A stretch of 35,193 nt of DNA from a virus. Below, one piece after another: positions 14,521 through 24,900 of this stretch; within the stretch, counting starts at the first letter, position 1, and the number at the start of each line of letters is the position of its first letter. A program made the translations under genes and the position numbers. The notes under the pieces were generated by a model. It did no database searches. It was not told where the DNA came from and worked only from the letters and a program-made list of their open reading frames with translations. The stretch is from positions 1 to 35,193 of the IMG/VR virus record IMGVR_UViG_3300030339_000147; one strand, given 5' to 3'.

Positions 14521-15423
14521 ATGAAATTCGTAAGTTTAGACAATTTAACTAGAGCCTTTGGAAAGATCAGAATTGATCTTGCTACAAAAGCCGTTAAACT
14601 CAGTGGAGCTCTCACAGACACTGACTCATTCTTAATCATAGATGCTGCTGATACGGAAACGATTAATGGCACAGCATCTGTCAAAAAGATTAAACGAGTT
14701 ACCTTTGCTGAATTAAAAACATATCTTAGTGGTTTTTTCTCAGCCGCTAACGGAATGGTTTATAAAGGTACACTTGGCACAGCCGGGACAGTCACAGCAG
14801 TTCCGACAACCTATGCGGTTGGCGACACCTACAAAGTGATTACAGCCGGAACATGGGCCGGAGCCGTACTCGAGCCGGGCGATCTGATTATCGCTATTGT
14901 CGCAAGAACCGGAACCGGTAATTTGAATGGTGACTGGACATTTGTTCAGACCAACATTGATGGTGCTATTGCTGGTCCTGCTTCGTCAGTAGACCACAAC
15001 CTAGTTCAATTCAACGGAATCACAGGTAAATCTATCGAAGATTCTGGAATTGCTGCCGCTAATATCTTAGTTAAAACTGGAGACGGTTCCAACGTAGTTA
15101 ATACATTTTCAGCAGCAGCCAACCATACAACGAATCTTGTAACTGGTGAAACCTTAGCGGTATCACTTGGTAAGATTCTGAAATGGTTCACGGATCTAGG
15201 AGCTGCCGCGTGGTTAGCAGTTGGCACCATAGCAGGTACGGTTGCCGCAGGAGACCATCTTCATACAGGTACTTATGCACCAAACACACATGCTCATGGT
15301 AATGTCACCAGTGTTGGTGCAATTGGAACAACTATTGATTTACCAATTATCACCGACACCGCAGGTGTAATGATTGCAGGTGCTTGGGCGACTAATGCTG
15401 ACATCGACGCACTTGTAATATAG
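14521..15423 (+). CDS. Tail fibre / receptor-binding protein
   Basis: Probable fibre that contacts the host surface. The N-terminus (FVSLDNLTRAFGKIRIDLATKA) resembles the virion-attachment ends of fibre proteins. Next comes a module TDTDSFLIIDAADTETINGT...KKIKRVTFAEL (32-65), then a trimeric-fibre style region: GPASSVDHNLVQFNGITGK and SIEDSGI. Near residues 244-262, DHLHTGTYAP and THAHG form paired H-x-H motifs like those that bind metal ions in T4-type fibre tips. Gly/Thr/Ala-rich composition fits a beta-helical shaft. 300 aa is short for a fibre, in keeping with a small podovirus. The following gene has a related module. Confidence 0.7.
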   Translation: MKFVSLDNLTRAFGKIRIDLATKAVKLSGALTDTDSFLIIDAADTETINGTASVKKIKRVTFAELKTYLSGFFSAANGMVYKGTLGTAGTVTAVPTTYAVGDTYKVITAGTWAGAVLEPGDLIIAIVARTGTGNLNGDWTFVQTNIDGAIAGPASSVDHNLVQFNGITGKSIEDSGIAAANILVKTGDGSNVVNTFSAAANHTTNLVTGETLAVSLGKILKWFTDLGAAAWLAVGTIAGTVAAGDHLHTGTYAPNTHAHGNVTSVGAIGTTIDLPIITDTAGVMIAGAWATNADIDALVI

Positions 15424-15432
15424 GAGTAACAC

Positions 15433-16014
15433 ATGGCTAAGAAATTTATTGAATTAGTACAAATAACAAGACTGTGGACAGATATCAAAGTATTTATGCA
15501 ATCAGGGGCACCAGCATTAGCTTCCCCCCATGACGGAGATAATATTGTAATTGGTGACTCAACGGATCTAGAAACAGTCAATGGCATTCCAATTAATAAA
15601 ACCAAAAGGATATTTCTTATTGATCTGGTCAATTTTATTTTATCGAAACTTACTGATATCGCCCCTGTTTTTACTTTCGTGTCAACCGCGACTATAGTAG
15701 TTCAGGCGACAAAAACACGAGTTGTTTATTATTGGCCGGCATTGAATATTGGGTATATCAAACTCTTTTTAGAGGTTGGAACAGCTGGATGGACCGTTAA
15801 TACCGAGTACACAATAGGTTCTATTGTTAAGCCTACTGGACACACAATACCAACGCAACCGCTTAAAGCTACTAGACCATCCGCATATACAGGACTTATA
15901 GATGCTTATTTTGTAACGACAACAGCAGGAGCAGATTTAAAAGTCCAACCAAAGATTATTGCGGCTGGGTCAGCATATAATGTCTATATTGCTGGTGTAT
16001 TTCAAATAGTTTAG
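15433..16014 (+). CDS. Second fibre-like protein (193 aa)
   Basis: Probably a second fibre or fibre-tip protein. Its N-terminal third carries the same module as the previous gene: HDGDNIVIGDSTDLETVNG...NKTKRIFLIDLVNFIL aligns with the D-x-D, D-x-ETxNG and K-x-KR positions there. The rest is beta-rich with Thr/Val/Ile, ending in AGSAYNVYIAGVFQIV, typical of a compact receptor-binding head. TAGGAGTAACAC precedes the ATG and overlaps the end of the upstream gene. The two may be paralogues or interacting subunits. Confidence 0.6.
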   Translation: MAKKFIELVQITRLWTDIKVFMQSGAPALASPHDGDNIVIGDSTDLETVNGIPINKTKRIFLIDLVNFILSKLTDIAPVFTFVSTATIVVQATKTRVVYYWPALNIGYIKLFLEVGTAGWTVNTEYTIGSIVKPTGHTIPTQPLKATRPSAYTGLIDAYFVTTTAGADLKVQPKIIAAGSAYNVYIAGVFQIV

Positions 16015-16027
16015 AAAGGAGATCAAT

Positions 16028-16690
16028 ATGATCACACGAAAAACATTAATTGATAAAGTTTATAAACGAACTGGAGGTGTCCTCACCTCAGCATATGGCA
16101 CACCCAGAGATGGTGGTGCTCGAAAACATGCTGGTGAAGATTGGGACATTGCCGGAACAGAGTCTCCTAAAGTCTATTCACCATGGAATGGTATTGTTAC
16201 ACACGCCCAGACATCTATGTTGAATGACCGAGGTAGAGAAGTTGAAATCAAAATAGGTAAGAAATATTTCTGGTTCCAACATCTCTCTAGTTGTAGTGTA
16301 ACCGAAGGTCAGCGAATTGCTGCTGGTAAACAATTTGGTGTTCAAGGTGGTTCCGGTAAAGCACTTGGTTCATATAAATCTCACATGCATTTCGAAGTTT
16401 CGAATTATCCTATGGGAGATCCAAGACGAATTGCGCTCAATCCAGTGTACGGCCTTTATCTAACATTTATCCCACCTAAGTATCCCACAAAAAAAGTTAT
16501 TGTTTCTGATCTACATATACGTCAAGGCCATAGTGTCAAAGGCAAAGCCCTTGGTTATATAGACCTCGGCCCCATAGAAATCTTTGAGCAGTATGTCCAA
16601 GATGGTTATGTCTGGGGACGAATTGACTGGGTGTTAGATCAGTGGATAGCCCTCAGATCAACTGATGGTAAAAAAGTTTACGCAAAATAA
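16028..16690 (+). CDS. Endolysin: M23 metallopeptidase with SH3-like wall-binding domain
   Basis: Cleaves peptide cross-bridges in the host wall. The LytM-type M23 core shows H34-x3-D38 (HAGEDWD), H85 (FQHLSS), and H119-x-H121 (SHMHFEV), the expected zinc ligands and catalytic His. VQGGSGKALGSYKS lies just before the last motif, as in the family. Residues about 155-220 (VIVSDLHIRQGHSVKGKALGY... VWGRIDW) look like a bacterial SH3 domain for cell-wall binding. There is no signal peptide, consistent with release by the holin encoded next. It could instead be a virion-associated lysin, since it follows the fibres. Confidence 0.85.
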   Translation: MITRKTLIDKVYKRTGGVLTSAYGTPRDGGARKHAGEDWDIAGTESPKVYSPWNGIVTHAQTSMLNDRGREVEIKIGKKYFWFQHLSSCSVTEGQRIAAGKQFGVQGGSGKALGSYKSHMHFEVSNYPMGDPRRIALNPVYGLYLTFIPPKYPTKKVIVSDLHIRQGHSVKGKALGYIDLGPIEIFEQYVQDGYVWGRIDWVLDQWIALRSTDGKKVYAK

Positions 16691-16701
16691 GGAGGTCTAT
16701 T

Positions 16702-16908
16702 ATGAAAGAATCAACTAAAATTAACTGGTTAAAAAAATTTAAGTCATGGCCACTATGGGCTGCCATCGCATCCTTCGTTGCTTTGATCGTTCAACAGTTT
16801 TGGGGTTTTGATATTGGTGACCAGCTCAATGATATCCTAACATCACTGTTTGGAATTTTGATCCTATTAGGTATCGTCAATAATCCCAATAGCCGGGGTA
16901 CAATCTAA
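16702..16908 (+). CDS. phiLC3-family-like holin
   Basis: Forms membrane lesions that time lysis and release the lysin. The 68-aa product has a basic N-terminus (KINWLKKFKSWPLW), a first membrane segment (AAIASFVALIVQQFWG), a short loop (DIGDQLNDILTS) and a second segment (LFGILILLGIV) before NNPNSRGTI. This layout, including the INW start and the LLGIV-NP-x-x-GT end, matches what I know of phiLC3 holins of Gram-positive phages. AAGGAGGTCTATT precedes the ATG, directly after the lysin. Confidence 0.85.
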   Translation: MKESTKINWLKKFKSWPLWAAIASFVALIVQQFWGFDIGDQLNDILTSLFGILILLGIVNNPNSRGTI

Positions 16909-16929
16909 GCATCAATGGAGGGCAGAGAT

Positions 16930-17343
16930 ATGGAACCAACAACACTAGACGTCACTCAAATAGGTCAAATTATTATATCTGTTGTTGTCGCACTTACAGG
17001 ATTCTTCGGATCAATACTTTTACTTATTAAATATAGTAAGAGGATGAAACTTGCACTTATACGTTGGTTCCATCTTGGGTGCCGAAACGATAGTACAATG
17101 TGTGTTATCCTAGGTAACTCAATTATACATCGTTGCGAGATTGCTCAGATAAACCGTTGTCTACCAGAACAAGAACGTGAATGGTTAATTAAATTAATGC
17201 ACGAATACCAAGAAGTTCGAAGATGGAATGGTGTAGTTAAAGATCGATATGACAGAACCATTGATCTACCATTAGAGCCCACCTACGAAGAAACTCAAAA
17301 TCGTTTAAATGATGAAGCCGATTACGGCCGACATATCACATAA
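16930..17343 (+). CDS. Membrane-anchored protein of the lysis cassette (137 aa)
   Basis: Unrecognised. The start five codons inside the open frame (MEPTTLDV) is chosen for GGAGGGCAGAGAT just upstream. Residues 11-33 form one membrane span, followed by a basic stop-transfer segment (KYSKRMKLALIRW) and a charged, helical soluble domain with three cysteines. It could be a second holin, an antiholin or a membrane-bound regulator of lysis, judged from location next to the holin. The basic patch predicts a cytoplasmic C-terminal domain. The next gene starts 10 bases after its stop. Confidence 0.65.
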   Translation: MEPTTLDVTQIGQIIISVVVALTGFFGSILLLIKYSKRMKLALIRWFHLGCRNDSTMCVILGNSIIHRCEIAQINRCLPEQEREWLIKLMHEYQEVRRWNGVVKDRYDRTIDLPLEPTYEETQNRLNDEADYGRHIT

Positions 17344-17353
17344 GGAGATCGAT

Positions 17354-17959
17354 ATGGCAATTAGTATAGAAATCGGAAACGTATATCATGATGGATTGTA
17401 TACTCGATTGATTGGGTTAACGCCTAATCCTAAAACGATTCATACATTTCGTTGGTATTATCGTATTCACGGAACAGAATCTTGGATATTCTTTTCTGAT
17501 AGTTTAACGACATTGCCTATTGGATCCCTCGCTATTACTACGAAGTGGTTTAATAGCCGACCACATTTAAAACCAAATACACATTACGATATTCTATGTT
17601 CCCTTAATTTCTCAAATGGGGCAGAACATCAACTGTATACTACAAATGTATGGACTAATGATTATGCTTTTGAGATAGTTAAGATCGGAACAATTCCCAC
17701 TAAGTTCAGATTCGACCCAAAACGAAGTATAGCCAATGGCACAAAATTATACTTCTTCCGAGCACCTGATGCGCAAGTACGAAGTACATTGGGCGCAGAT
17801 GCCTGGGTTTATATGGGTGAACGAACATGGAACTCAGCTAAATCAGATACTGCTCAATTCATTTTCAGTACTGAAGAGGCTTACACCAAATATGATTTTA
17901 AAATAATATTCGTTAACTCTTCAAATCATATTATAGATATCGTTTTTATGGAGGATTAA
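17354..17959 (+). CDS. Unknown beta-rich protein (201 aa)
   Basis: Unrecognised. Start set at MAISIEIG after AAGGAGATCGAT; the frame is open 15 codons upstream inside the previous gene. The first half (HTFRWYYRIHGTESWIFFSDSL... LKPNTHYDILCSLNFSNG) is patterned like a fibronectin type III or similar beta sandwich, and the second half (GTKLYFFRAPDAQ...DAWVYMGERTW) looks like another. Such domains in phages usually sit on tails or capsid surfaces. It lies between the lysis genes and the ejection proteins. Confidence 0.65.
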   Translation: MAISIEIGNVYHDGLYTRLIGLTPNPKTIHTFRWYYRIHGTESWIFFSDSLTTLPIGSLAITTKWFNSRPHLKPNTHYDILCSLNFSNGAEHQLYTTNVWTNDYAFEIVKIGTIPTKFRFDPKRSIANGTKLYFFRAPDAQVRSTLGADAWVYMGERTWNSAKSDTAQFIFSTEEAYTKYDFKIIFVNSSNHIIDIVFMED

Positions 17960-17980
17960 GAACTTGCAATTAAATTACAA

Positions 17981-17999
17981 TATTGATACAATATCAATA
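17981..17999 (+). other. Perfect AT-only stem-loop before the ejection gene
   Basis: TATTGATA (17981-17988), CAA loop, TATCAATA (17992-17999). It ends two bases before the AGGAGG ribosome-binding site of the ejection gene at 18013. There is no U-tract. It may protect or position the ribosome-binding site, or be a processing site that separates lysis from ejection messages. Confidence 0.55.
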
Positions 18000-18012
18000 G
18001 AGGAGGTCTGAT

Positions 18013-18987
18013 ATGACATACACTGGCGTTAATGATGCATTCGCCAACCTTTACAAAAACTCCAGCAAAGGAGTCAATGTAAACCAAGGACGAAATGCAG
18101 TTGCGAAAGCGGCACAAGCTCCCAAAATAGATACGAGCAATCCGATGGGATTCTTAACAAGTCGTGCAGACATTAAGACACTATTGGATCAAGCAACCAA
18201 TGACGCTTTTAAAATACAAAGACGCCAGGGTTTGCAAGACCAAGCACGAGTTGAGAACTCACTGATTGGCGATCGTAATGCGATTGTTGGAGGTATGCGA
18301 AATACCCTAGCAGGTAACGTACAAAACGGTGCAACTGAAGGTGCGGCAAATGCTACAGCATTACAAGCAGCTCTTGGTTTGGGAATGCAACAAGACAATA
18401 ATCTAAATGCTGGTTTGCAGAACCTACAAAATATCGCCTTGCAAGAACAAGCAGCTAGATCATTAAATGGTTCAACAGCCATTACTACATCTAACGCGGC
18501 CAAAGGCCAGCAATCCACCTTAGCCGGGGAGAAGTATGCATCTGATGCAACTTATGCTTCGACAGGTTTACAGGCCTTAGCCAGCCTATTCTGGCCCGGA
18601 TACGATGGTTCAAAAGCAGGTGGCTCTGGTAACTCTGGTAGTGGCGGTTCCGGGTCTGGATCCAGTGGTACTAAAACAGGTACTAAGGTTACAACTAAAC
18701 CTGTTAACAACACTAAACCAGGTAAGTCTGCAACACAAATTGCTGCTGAAAAAAAGGCAGCCGCAACTAAAGCAGCTAAAGCCAAGGCAGATGCTAAGGC
18801 CAAAGCAGATAAAGCAGCAAAGGCAGCTAAAGAAAAAGCAAGACTTAGACATATCTCTGATACTACATCCGGTACATCTGGTGGTGGTATGGCAGGTGGC
18901 AAAGGCGGCGCTTGGAGTAAATCCAAGTCCGATGCTAAAAAAGCAGCCGAAGCTAAAGTAGCCGCAGCACTTAATCGTAGAAGGTAA
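18013..18987 (+). CDS. Internal virion (ejection) protein, Ala/Lys-rich
   Basis: Probably carried in the capsid and ejected with DNA. The first 195 residues are a Gln/Asn/Ala-rich helical domain (QNGATEGAANATALQAALGLGM) of the type seen in small internal virion proteins. Residues 200-220 are a Gly/Ser linker, 239-277 an Ala-Lys helix (AAEKKAAATKAAKAKADAKA) resembling a DNA-binding or histone-H1-like tail, and the end is again basic (AALNRRR). A strong AGGAGG precedes the ATG. The giant gene starts five bases after this stop, so both are expressed together, as internal proteins of short-tailed phages usually are. Confidence 0.65.
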   Translation: MTYTGVNDAFANLYKNSSKGVNVNQGRNAVAKAAQAPKIDTSNPMGFLTSRADIKTLLDQATNDAFKIQRRQGLQDQARVENSLIGDRNAIVGGMRNTLAGNVQNGATEGAANATALQAALGLGMQQDNNLNAGLQNLQNIALQEQAARSLNGSTAITTSNAAKGQQSTLAGEKYASDATYASTGLQALASLFWPGYDGSKAGGSGNSGSGGSGSGSSGTKTGTKVTTKPVNNTKPGKSATQIAAEKKAAATKAAKAKADAKAKADKAAKAAKEKARLRHISDTTSGTSGGGMAGGKGGAWSKSKSDAKKAAEAKVAAALNRRR

Positions 18988-18991
18988 CTAT

Positions 18992-21900
18992 ATGACAGCA
19001 CGAGGCAGATTTCATTTTACAACGTATGGTAAACACGGGACGGATACACCAACACCACGTCCTGTGTTGCCTTATGTCCCTAAGCCACAAGCACCAACTG
19101 CTTATGGTACAGCGTTAAAAAGCTTACGTTATAATGGAAATGTTCCTGTTGCAACACCAGTACCGCTGCCTAAACAATTAGTACGACCACCTGTAACTGC
19201 AAATACATTATCTCTGCGTTATAAGGGTGTAGTGCCAGCATACCTTCAAGTACCACAAAAATTAGTTGCAATGTCAACTGATAGCAAAGATGGATTCATT
19301 CCTAATCCAGAATTATATGGTATTACACATAATGCTGATTTGATATATGATCTCAAAGGAAATCCGTCTCTTAAACTAAAACAGGATTCAGATACTGTTC
19401 AAGCATTCTTCAAGGACTACCTGGGGCAAATGTCCGATACCGAAGCAAGTGCTATGACCAGTAAATTATTTGAGTCTGCCAGTAGATATGATTCCGTATC
19501 TAAAACATTCAAGAAAACTAAAGTAATGAAAATGAACCCAGACATCCCACCAGAATACTTGGATGCCTGGAATTATATTGCCTATGTTGATAAAGCGAAA
19601 TCATATCAAAAAGATGTTGCTGCTAAGACATATATAGACAGAGCTAATTCCTTTTCAGATTATAATGACCCAGATCAAATAAACTCTGCAGCAGACGTAG
19701 TAAGACATACTTGGAATGACGTTACACAAAAAGGAGACTTACTAAGTGGATTTAAAAATTATTGGTCGTACGCAAAAAATGTATACCTAGACCCAATAGC
19801 GAATAAATCCGCAATGGCCTTTGGGATAAATGCCCTTATAGACTTTGGTGAAACCTTGGATGCAATTACATTTGCCAAACCAGTTCGTGCGGCATTATTG
19901 CCGTATGAAGAATTATCTAATCCTAAGTCAAGGAATTATTTTCAATCTTCTCTGAGTCCATCAGAGCAATCACGATTACTTTCAGCTTACGATGTCGAAG
20001 GTCTCCTTACGAACACGCATGGCTCACATACATTAGGCACAAATACAAAAGCCAGACGGGATGCGGAGACTATACTTCGCATGAAATCTGATGGCGTATA
20101 CGATGATTATCTCAGATATACTAAAGAGCTTGAAGAACATAAACAAGAATTAGATAAAAAACTTGGTGGTCGATTCTTTAAAGGTATTACCAATGGAGAC
20201 AACTATAGTGCCAATACAGGTATCGGTGCTAAAGATGTCTTCATGGAAATGGTAATGGATCCTACACTGTTTGCTTCTGGTCTTGGGGGAGCCACTAAAA
20301 CCACAATCAAAGGCGCCGTTAAACTAAATACGATGACTGTAGTTGAACGGTTAATTGATGCAGGAGCATTATCAGAAAGTAAAAAAGTTGCAAACTTTTA
20401 TACAAAACAAATTAATCAGATCGTTAAAAAATTAGGACCTGAGTTAATGAGTGCTTCTCCGGAAAGACTAAAAGAAGTTATAGGTTCCACCGTGAAACGA
20501 TGGGATTCCAAAGCAGTAGGTGTAGTTAAGACACACCCATCTGGTGCAAGTATGTCAGATGTTGTTGAAAAAGAATTGATCAATCATTTCTCCGCATTGA
20601 GAAATGATAAGGCATATGCTGTTTTCCAAGCCGCGAAATTTATGACAGATGCATCTGATAAGATTAACTCGGCCGGTATAAAAACAGTATTTGCCGTTCC
20701 GTATCTCACATACAAAGGTGTGAAATGGGGAACAAAGAAAATGGAGTTCATAAAAAATGCCACCTTCAAACCTATACTTGATAAGTACAAATTTAAAGAT
20801 GGTACTAAAGGTACTTCGATTACACATTTCTATGATATATACAATGACTTTAAAGATGTTTCATCTGTTGTAACTAGTCGTGTTGATACACTGACTGATT
20901 TTGTTAATTCAAAAATTAGTAAAATGATGTTAGACGGTATGAAGATAGATGCTGCAAAGGTTACTCAGAAATTATCAGAAGCTGTAGTAACAAACAAAAA
21001 TGATGCTAATGCTATGAAACAAGCTGTAGATAAAGTCATTGCAGATACAACCGAAGGTCGATATAAGACCATTGAGGAATATCGATCTTACTTAGAAAAT
21101 CTGACAAACGATATGAATGGTCTGGTCCCAGAATTTACATTATTGCATAAAGGCACACAACAGGTTGAAGAAGCGATTGGTGCAACTTTAAATATTAGTC
21201 ATCTCGAAGAGATGAAACGTGCAAACGATATTCTACAAGGTGCATTTAAACAAGGTTTGAAAGTCCCTGAAGAGAATCCAGAAAAAATCTTCATCAAAGA
21301 ATGTTTTGATAAAGTAGACATTACAAACATTGCTGAGATTCTTACTGAGATTGCAACGCACTCAGATCGTAGTTATACTGCAGAAATGTTATACAAAGTA
21401 TCAGATCAATTGAAAGAAGATTCAATTGGTCTATTTACTGATTTTAAAACATCACCAATAGAAGTCGGATCTAGTATTGAAGAATATAGTCGAGCTCACA
21501 TATCTGTCAAAAGTCAACTTACACAAATGGACGCATTGTTGAAAAAACAATACGGCCCAGATATGACTATTCGAAAGTATGTTGCTCTATGGGATCAGAT
21601 AAATCTACCCGCAACAAATCCGTTACTTAAAAATATATTAGAAGATATCGCGCCACACTTTATGAGAATAAAGCAAATGTTGGCGTTATATGATGGTTTA
21701 CTATCCACAATTAAACTATTAAAGTCCGTTGCCAGGACAGCGAAAATAACAGGTAAAGCTTCTCAAGATATGTATGCGACTAGACAAATGTTAAATAAAC
21801 GTATTCGGAGTATCGCAACTTCGGATCCGAATTTTAATTTATCCAAATACTTTGACAACAAATCACCAGATGATATTGTTGCAAAGTTAACAGATAAACC

Positions 21901-24900
21901 TAGATCTTTGACGAGTCCTAGACAACACTTGTATTTAACTGAATCCGATGAAAAGTTAAAACTTAGATTCAAAAATAAAGAATTACAAGTTATTAAAAAG
22001 AATCGAAGACAGGTTATCAAAGACACCAAAGTGATGTTAGCTAAACTTCGAGAAGTTACACAAGGTTCCGGTAACGAAGCTTTGTTACACTATCTCGATA
22101 AAGTCGAAGAAATCTTTGCAAGCAATCTACCCGATCGTAAGTTATTGCAAACAATGAACTCGCTATTCAAATCTGCTAAAGATGGATTTGGGTATATCAC
22201 ACCACACAACAAAGTTGTATATAAAGCTCAAACAGAAGTTGAACAGTTTGCTCAGAAGACCTATCATAGTTTTATTGATACTGTGCTAAACCTGGGTGTT
22301 ACTGTACGAGATCCTCAAAAATATGTCGATAAGATATATAATAAGGAATCTAAAATTTCTAGTTTGGACTTGAAGAATCAAGCCAAAAAAGAAGTTGTTG
22401 AGATTACAGATGAAGCGATAAACACTTATGGTGAATTATTAGCTAATAATAAAAAATATAATAAACGTACTTTCATTCGTAAGTTTTTCATTAAACCTAC
22501 GAATGATAGTATTGATTTACTTATCCATAACGTTGAACTTCAAAAGGATTTAACTGTCAATGCTACAATGCACATCCACTTAGATTATGTTATTGAACAG
22601 TTATCTGCAATCAAGGAAAACATTGATGATCTTTTTCATCCCATTGAAGGTATGAAAGAATTAAACGCTTTAGAGTTATATAAGTCAGTTATTAGAGAAG
22701 TTACCAAAATCGAAGAACTTGTCGAGATGGGGCATACCCTCGAAAAAGAAATTAAAGATGAAGAAACTATAGTTTCTAAAATAAATATTGAAGGACGTTC
22801 AGCATTTGAGATCCGAGATCTTAAAGAGAATGGAGTTGTCTACACAGACGGTCGTAAAGCGATTGAAAAAGATAATTTACATTATCAATCTGAATATACT
22901 CCCAGTCACTCATTACCTCTACGAGAAACTGCTAAACCATTACGAGATGTATTCGATGACTCGCCTATATATAAAGTAATAGATACTTTTAAAAAGATGA
23001 GTGTCCCTACCGCCCAAGACAAAGATCTATTAGACTTTGGTATGGGTGGTACATGGATGCGTTTCAAAGGATTGAATTTCCAAACTGCTAAAAGTTTTAT
23101 CTTTGGCAAAGAAATGGTCAATCTAGTTAATGATGCTGTGCTAGGTACAGGTCCCATTGCTAAGCGATTTAAAGAGATCGACTCTGCAAAGGCTGCTGTC
23201 CCTTCCAGTGATACCCAAATAAATCAATTTATCGTTGCAAAGACTGTAGAGGAACAATTAGCACGAGTGCAGCATTATCACAGATTAGCAGACGCACTTC
23301 AAGAAATCACAGGTACTGAAGAATTTGCTTATGACATATTAGATGTCATGGGTTCCTATTATCATATGGACTCGACTTATTTTCGTAATCCCATTGGCAC
23401 AATGATGAATGAATTAGTTAATAAATTAAAACTAAAATTATATGCTGAACATAATGTTACAAGTTTATCTTTAGATAATTTCAGACAAATGTTATTTGAT
23501 AAAGATAGTGAATTTTGGTCTGCATTTAAACCAGACGATTATGAACAATGCAAAGGTCTTATTGATAAACTAATTGAATCCGGGCACGTTAGTCCTTTAC
23601 AGGATGTCCGACTACAAGAATTTATGATTCGTGTCAGAGGTGCTAACGGAGCAGATGGCAAAGCCGTATTCCAATTAGGCAATCTTCAGACTGCCAAATA
23701 TGATGCATTAGTTGCTGATGGTAAAACAGTCTATGTCTCAGATATAGAGACATCAACATTAAATGCTAATATTGGTATGGTTACTTCTGTTGCATACAAA
23801 AAATGGGTGCCACTTGAAAGTGATGCCCTGAGTCTAAAAGAGGTTTTAGAACATTGTATGAGAAATGAAGATATATACGAAAGACGTGTTAAATTAGATA
23901 GACGTTTAGAAACATCATATCCTAATGCAAATGCTATCGAAATGTATCCTGGTCAGAATAGATCTGAACGTTCCGGAAATTGGAAAGAATTGCATACAAC
24001 TGCAGATCGTCAAGATGTTTTTGAAGAAAAAGATTTACTTGAGGAAGTGTGGAATAAAACAGGTATGCCCACCAATTCCGATAATGTTTATTGGGTACAC
24101 CACAACATGAATAACTTTGATGCTGCATTTTTTAATAAAAGATTGCGAGCAGCATCTGACTTAGAAGGTTCTGGTTCTTCATTATCCCTTAAACATGTTA
24201 TGAACTCTCTGGAAGAAATGAAGCCTGAAGGTGCTCGTATTGATACAGATGTAGAAGCTAAAATTGCAGAAGCAATTGCTGAATTTGCAGGGAACATCTC
24301 TGGGAACATGACACTATTTGAACATAATGATTTCATTAATAATCTTCGAAAGTTATTCCCAGAATATGAATCAAGACTCGCTGATCCAGAATCAGAATTA
24401 GGTACAACACTTACACCAATTTTTGACTCGATCAATAATCTACAAACGCTTTCAAATGCAATGCATGATGCTAACAAATTAATGCGTTGTACTTTAACAT
24501 TAGAACCTCGTTCATTGAAAATCAAAGATTTTCCTAATGAGTTTCTTATGAAGTATTTCACTCCTGCAGAGTTAAATGATTATGCTATTAATGTGGCTAA
24601 TAATCCTGTAGCCAATAAGGTTTATTTGGAAAACAAATGGAATAAGGTATTTCAAGATAGATATATGGAAGACGCATTAAAAAATGCAGATTTTGCTGAT
24701 GAAGAGATTATACGAATCATGTCTGAGAATCCTAATACGATGCGTTGGATTCAACTTACTTTAGGACATAAACAAATGGGTTACGCCAAAGAACTTGAAT
24801 GGAGTAAAGTTGCGCAGCAATTTGATATTACAGATTTAAAGCTCAGTCTTGAAGGTATATACATTCTTAAAACTTTACTTCGTAAAATCTCAACTGAGAC

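Noticed and set aside
18552-19001. 149-codon antisense frame opposite the Ala/Lys-rich ejection gene
   Set aside because: Its Ala/Leu-rich composition is a by-product of the repetitive Ala-Lys codons on the other strand.
24088-24561. 157-codon antisense frame inside the giant gene
   Set aside because: It lies opposite a well-supported coding frame with recognisable exonuclease motifs, and has no ribosome-binding site.
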